Below, in pieces: positions 5,778 to 9,166 of a stretch of DNA of 9,166 nucleotides. Where the stretch lies: NCBI GenBank assembly GCA_947168785.1, contig CAMVNL010000055.1:1-9166 (forward strand). The letters are read 5' to 3'. The DNA is from an uncultured Clostridia bacterium (GTDB taxonomy: Bacteria > Bacillota > Clostridia > Oscillospirales > Acutalibacteraceae). The notes beneath the pieces are model-generated. The model was not told the DNA's origin, did no database searches, and saw only the letters and a program-made list of their open reading frames with translations. Each line of letters begins with the position of its first letter. The first letter of the stretch is position 1. Position numbers and translations under genes: made by a program.

Positions 5778-7223
5778 TCAGTCTTTCTTGAAAAGGTTTT
5801 TGAAGAAATCGGCGATCTTCTGGAAGAGATCCTTGATCAGCTTGATCAGCGTGCGCGCGGGCTTGGTGGCCGCGCCGGCGGCGTCGTTGGTCCCCGCGAG
5901 ACGGCGGGCGGTATAGCCTTCGCCGATCTTGTAAACCAGCTCATAGGTCTGCACGGTGACGGTGCCGTCCTCGTTCTTGACGCCCACGGTCAGGTTGAGG
6001 GCGCCGGGGCCGGCGTAGGGGATCGTCAGCAGGTGGTTATCCAGCGTGTAGTTGCTGACCGGAATGCCGTTGACGAACACGTAATCCACCGCGTCGTACT
6101 TGCCGATATCCACGGCGATGTTCTTGCTTTCGGATTTCGGAGGCAGCTCCGCCAGGATCTGACGGACGATGTAGTCGTAGCCGTTCTGGGTGGGATGGGT
6201 GCCGGTGAAGGTGTTGTCCTTGAAATCGCCCAGCAGCGACCAGTCCAGCTCGGCGGCCTGCGTCTCCGTGTTGGAGATATCCACGTAGGGGATGCCGTAG
6301 GTCTTGGACCACTTCTTGTACTGCTTGTTCATGCTGTCGGTGATGACAGAGAACGCGGAGCCGATGGGGGCCAGCAGGTCGTCGGTGATGGTGAGCTCGT
6401 TCACCAGATTGAAGGAACCCACCATGACGATGTCGGCGTCCGGATTCAGCTCAATGAGCTTTTCGATCAGCTTCGGATAATTGGCCTTCCAGTACTCATA
6501 GCCGTTCCACATCTCCGAAACCGCGGTCTTGACCAGGTTGATGATGGCCTCGGGGCTGGAAAGGTCAAAGCTCATGCCGTCCGCCAGCATGCCGCCGTTG
6601 GAAACGATGCGGTAGGTGCGGTAGAACACGTCGCACATGCCCAGCTGCACGGTGATCAGGTCGGCTCTGTCGATCAGGTCCATGATGTTGCCGCACTTGC
6701 CGATGGCGCCGCGGGACGCGGTGACGGCTTCAATGGTGTCGCCCTCGCGCACGCCGGCAAAAGAGCCGTCCCAGCCGAAATATTCCAGCATGTCAGCATA
6801 GTAGGCATAGTTCAGCTTCTCGTCGGTAAAGCCGTCGTCAACGCCCAGCAGGTCCAGCGTCACCGCCGTGGTCATGCCGGGATAGGTGAAGGGCCAATAG
6901 GTGGCGCTCTGGTCCGTCATGTCCATCGGGGCGTTGCAGCCCACGGCCTGCGCGATCTGATAGGGTACGCAGCCCTGCACGTTGCGCATGTCATACTCGC
7001 CGTACTGGCCTTCGCCGTCCGGCAGGTATTCGCCGTTCTTGCCGATGTAGAAGCCCTCCGCGCCGCAGCCGCGGGAGATGGAGTCGCCGATGGCGAGGTA
7101 GCCGCCGGCCTGGCCGTATTGTGTCACGTTGTCTTTGGTGGCGGCGAAGGAAACGGCGCCGCAGGTGAAAAGAAGAACAAGCGCAAGTGAAACGGAAAGG
7201 ATTCTGTTAAAATGCTTTTTCAT
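5778..7223 (-). CDS. Secreted SGNH/GDSL-type hydrolase with basic C-terminal helix
   Basis: A 481-residue exported protein; AGGAGG lies 6 nt before the ATG. Residues 1-28 are a signal peptide (MKKHFNR, hydrophobic core, SFA-A cleavage site). The SGNH fold spans about 40-360: GDSIS (46-50) with nucleophile Ser48, YPGMTT (114-119) as the likely block II glycine, LGMCD (194-198) at block III and GTHPTQNGY (341-349) with His343. The block III Asn is Cys197, and the Asp normally three residues before the His is Thr340, so the active site is atypical. A beta-rich domain follows (about 367-432). The end (about 454-481) is a basic amphipathic helix with the repeated pattern LFQKIADFFKNLFKK, likely binding membrane or cell surface. 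The family includes esterases, lipases and acyl-polysaccharide deacylases; substrate here is unknown. It lies 26 nt downstream of the GH3 gene. Confidence 0.85.
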   Translation of the reverse strand: MKKHFNRILSVSLALVLLFTCGAVSFAATKDNVTQYGQAGGYLAIGDSISRGCGAEGFYIGKNGEYLPDGEGQYGEYDMRNVQGCVPYQIAQAVGCNAPMDMTDQSATYWPFTYPGMTTAVTLDLLGVDDGFTDEKLNYAYYADMLEYFGWDGSFAGVREGDTIEAVTASRGAIGKCGNIMDLIDRADLITVQLGMCDVFYRTYRIVSNGGMLADGMSFDLSSPEAIINLVKTAVSEMWNGYEYWKANYPKLIEKLIELNPDADIVMVGSFNLVNELTITDDLLAPIGSAFSVITDSMNKQYKKWSKTYGIPYVDISNTETQAAELDWSLLGDFKDNTFTGTHPTQNGYDYIVRQILAELPPKSESKNIAVDIGKYDAVDYVFVNGIPVSNYTLDNHLLTIPYAGPGALNLTVGVKNEDGTVTVQTYELVYKIGEGYTARRLAGTNDAAGAATKPARTLIKLIKDLFQKIADFFKNLFKKD

Positions 7224-7249
7224 GTTGTGCCTCCTTATATAGTTGATTG

Positions 7250-8923
7250 TTATTTAAGTCTGCTTAAAAAGAATGCGCGTTTTTCGGGGTTATCCAGCGA
7301 GTGGACGGGCTTGACCTGCGCCGCGGAGGCGCCTTTTTCGATGCACCTTGCCGCCCACGCGTCGTGGGTGCCGGGCTGCTGATGGAGAATGACCAGACGG
7401 TCGATATAGCTTTTTGCCCGCTGGCTCGGATAGCGCTTGTTGCACTGTCCGATCAGGTCTTCGATCTCATCTACGCTCGCGTCCCAATCCACGTCCGCGT
7501 CGCTTTCCACGATCAGCGCATAGCGGTTGGGTTGTACGCTCTCGTCCTGATAGAAAAGCCAGTGGCCGATTTCCACGCCGTGTTTTTTTTCAAACATCTC
7601 TATGGTCGTGCGGGCGTCCTCCTCGCTGAACTTTTCGCCGGCAATGTTGAACATCTGCCCTTTACGGAAGACGAAAGAAATCAGCGGGCATTTGCCCCGG
7701 AAGCCCTTCACTTCGATCACGTCCTTCAGACGGTAGCGGTAAAGCCCCGCGAACGTGGTGATCAGCAGCTCGTATTTATGACCGACTTCCACCTGATCGA
7801 GGGTCAGGTACCGCTCTTCATCATCTTCGCCGAACGGAACGAATTCGTAGAAGCAGCTGTCGGTCAAAAGCTGCATATCGGTGTTTTCCAGCTCATAACA
7901 GGCGGCGACCAGGCCTTCTGACGCGCCGTAGATGGAGAAATCGAAGGGGACGTCTCCCGCCACGGTGCGGATATGCTCCGCCGCGGATTTGAACGAGGCG
8001 TTGCCGATGCCGCAGATCACCGCAAGATTCGGCCACAGGCGTTTAAACAGCGTTTCGTCAAAACCTTTCTCAAACTGCTCCCGCAGGTAGGCGGCGCGCG
8101 CCGGGTCCGGTTTGGCGTATTTTTCATAGTGGGCCCGCGCCTCCGGCGTCAGTTCGATCGACTTGTCAATGCCGCCCTTTTCGATGTCGTCAACGATCGT
8201 GCGCCAATTCTTTTTCAGATAAGCCAGCTGGCTGACGTTGACGCTGAAGAACACCGAGAAAAAGAATGTGGCGTCCGGATCCTGAAGCGCAAAACGGTAC
8301 ATGCAGTAAATGTAGTCGCCGTCGTGCATATCATACATCCGTTTGGAGGGCTGCATGAGAATAAACGGGTAGAACCTGCCGTATTCCCGCGCGCCGATCT
8401 CGGCGATATTGCTGCATGGCAGGCCGTTCGGAAGCGTTTCGTTGGTGGCAGGGGAGAGATACACGCCGCGGCCGGGCCGGAATTTTTTGCCCTGCTTTTT
8501 CAGCTCCGCCGCGCCCAGCGCCAGCGCTCTGGTCCATGTGTACCGGACGTACGCCTTTAACGACGCGTTGGTGGCGGGAATATATTTCGGCACTCCGGAG
8601 GAACCGGAGGTCCGGGAATAGCCCAGCACCTTTGAGGCGGTGATCAGGTTTTTCTCCCCGTTTTTCATCCGCTCGATATACGGCTCGTAATCCTCATATC
8701 CGGAGGGGGGAACGCTTTGCCGGAAGTCCTCGAGCGAACGGATTTTGTCAAATCCGTGCAGCTTGCCGAACTCCGTGTTCCGGTTGGTTCTGATAATGCT
8801 TTTCAGCAGCGCGGCGTTTTGTTTCATGGGATTTTCCGCGGACCGCGCCAGTCTGCGGAGGCTCCCCTTGCCCTTGACGACCATGACGCGCATGGCGAGG
8901 CGGTTCAGGAAACGATGAGACAT
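7250..8923 (-). CDS. GH3-family acyl-acid-amido synthetase homologue
   Basis: A 557-residue protein, close to the usual GH3 length. It belongs to the ANL adenylating superfamily; plant GH3 enzymes activate a carboxylic acid with ATP and join it to an amino acid. Nucleotide-binding motifs are in order: TSGSSGVPK (105-113) with SxxSSGVPKYIP character, YGASEG (332-337), FYEFVPF (358-364), LYRYRLKDV (394-402) and MFNIAGEKFSE (424-434). The core motifs therefore look intact and the enzyme should be active. No signal peptide is evident; the N-terminus is strongly basic with one short hydrophobic patch, so it is cytoplasmic, perhaps membrane-associated. The start is ATG with AGAGG about 8 nt upstream. 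Bacterial GH3 proteins are mostly uncharacterised, and the acid and amine used here cannot be read from sequence. Its neighbours suggest an envelope-linked or exported acyl conjugate rather than an auxin-like hormone. Confidence 0.87.
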   Translation of the reverse strand: MSHRFLNRLAMRVMVVKGKGSLRRLARSAENPMKQNAALLKSIIRTNRNTEFGKLHGFDKIRSLEDFRQSVPPSGYEDYEPYIERMKNGEKNLITASKVLGYSRTSGSSGVPKYIPATNASLKAYVRYTWTRALALGAAELKKQGKKFRPGRGVYLSPATNETLPNGLPCSNIAEIGAREYGRFYPFILMQPSKRMYDMHDGDYIYCMYRFALQDPDATFFFSVFFSVNVSQLAYLKKNWRTIVDDIEKGGIDKSIELTPEARAHYEKYAKPDPARAAYLREQFEKGFDETLFKRLWPNLAVICGIGNASFKSAAEHIRTVAGDVPFDFSIYGASEGLVAACYELENTDMQLLTDSCFYEFVPFGEDDEERYLTLDQVEVGHKYELLITTFAGLYRYRLKDVIEVKGFRGKCPLISFVFRKGQMFNIAGEKFSEEDARTTIEMFEKKHGVEIGHWLFYQDESVQPNRYALIVESDADVDWDASVDEIEDLIGQCNKRYPSQRAKSYIDRLVILHQQPGTHDAWAARCIEKGASAAQVKPVHSLDNPEKRAFFLSRLK

Positions 8924-8965
8924 AAGAATCCCTCTTTCAGAAAAATTTGATTCCGCAGGGGTTTT

Positions 8966-9166
8966 TTATTTCTTGTCAAAAACGCTTACCAGCAGGTTGA
9001 CCATTCTGACGAATACGTAGAGGAGCTTGCGCAGGCCGCGCAGGGCGGGGGACATGGGATTTTCCTTCACGGTCTTTTCACGGCTTTCGCCGAAGAGGTC
9101 CGCGGGAACGCTGCTGACGAAGTGCTCCGGCTGCTCAATGCCCAGGGCGTAGAGGGCGATGGCGGA
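8966..9166 (-). CDS. C-terminus of a possible alkaline-phosphatase-superfamily protein (partial)
   Basis: An open frame runs in from the right edge and gives 66 residues before a TAA at 8968-8966. The first part, IALYALGIEQPEHF, resembles the C-terminal segment of sulfatase or type I phosphodiesterase/nucleotide pyrophosphatase-like members of the alkaline phosphatase superfamily, where a phrase of the form IAPTIAxALGIxxPxxW ends the catalytic domain. The metal-binding and catalytic residues lie outside the window, so this is a weak family call. After it comes a tail of about 25 residues, basic and hydrophobic (LRGLRKLLYVFVRMVNLLVS), that could bind or cross the membrane. The stop lies 42 nt before the GH3 start with no terminator between, so it is probably cotranscribed with the rest of the operon. 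Confidence 0.55.
   Translation of the reverse strand, partial: SAIALYALGIEQPEHFVSSVPADLFGESREKTVKENPMSPALRGLRKLLYVFVRMVNLLVSVFDKK

Noticed and set aside
5685..7190. Plus-strand open frame of 501 codons
   Set aside because: It lies antisense to the SGNH hydrolase and part of the zinc-ribbon gene, which have clear motifs, signal peptide and ribosome binding sites. Its product is a low-complexity Val/Gly/Asp/His-rich mix typical of an antisense frame in GC-rich DNA.
7301..8560. Plus-strand open frames at 7301-7921 and 7973-8560
   Set aside because: Both are antisense to the GH3 gene, whose adenylation motifs are unmistakable, and they show no domain of their own.

Overview
The window looks like chromosomal DNA of a GC-rich Bacillota bacterium, probably a gut-type Clostridia of the Oscillospiraceae/Ruminococcaceae kind. 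This is inferred from strong AGGAGG-type ribosome binding sites, a TTG start, high-GC coding regions against AT-rich promoter DNA, and the gene families present. No rRNA, tRNA, insertion sequence, integrase or CRISPR array was found.

Left part (1-2025). A strong hairpin terminator (70-108) closes whatever lies upstream. An AT-rich spacer follows, holding a near-consensus sigma-70 promoter (TTGAAA, 17-nt spacer, TATACT). After a leader of about 150 nt come two plus-strand genes 23 nt apart: a membrane-anchored ComEC-type metallo-beta-lactamase-fold hydrolase and a small XRE-family DNA-binding protein.

Middle (1917-2241). The two transcription units converge on a 325-nt non-coding stretch. It holds several stem-loops, including a 67-nt near-palindrome bounded by A-tracts and, next to it, a 13-bp hairpin with a T-tract on the minus strand. 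The latter most likely terminates the minus-strand operon.

Right part (2242-9166). Six minus-strand genes are packed as one apparent operon. In transcription order they are: the C-terminus of a protein that may belong to the alkaline phosphatase superfamily (cut by the window edge), a GH3-family acyl-acid-amido synthetase homologue, a secreted SGNH/GDSL-type hydrolase, a four-helix membrane protein with an N-terminal zinc ribbon, a membrane-anchored or lipoprotein-like protein with a Big2-like Ig domain, and a GPH (MelB-like) cation-coupled transporter. Gaps are 42, 26 and 41 nt, then overlaps of 4 and 8 nt.

The most interesting feature is this operon. It combines an ATP-dependent amide-forming enzyme, one or two surface hydrolases, two envelope proteins of unknown role and a transporter, with no recognisable sugar-catabolic enzyme in view. 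A plausible but unproven reading is a pathway that makes, modifies or recycles an acyl conjugate at the cell surface. The SGNH protein lacks two of its family's usual active-site residues, and it and the truncated upstream protein both end in basic, hydrophobic or amphipathic tails.
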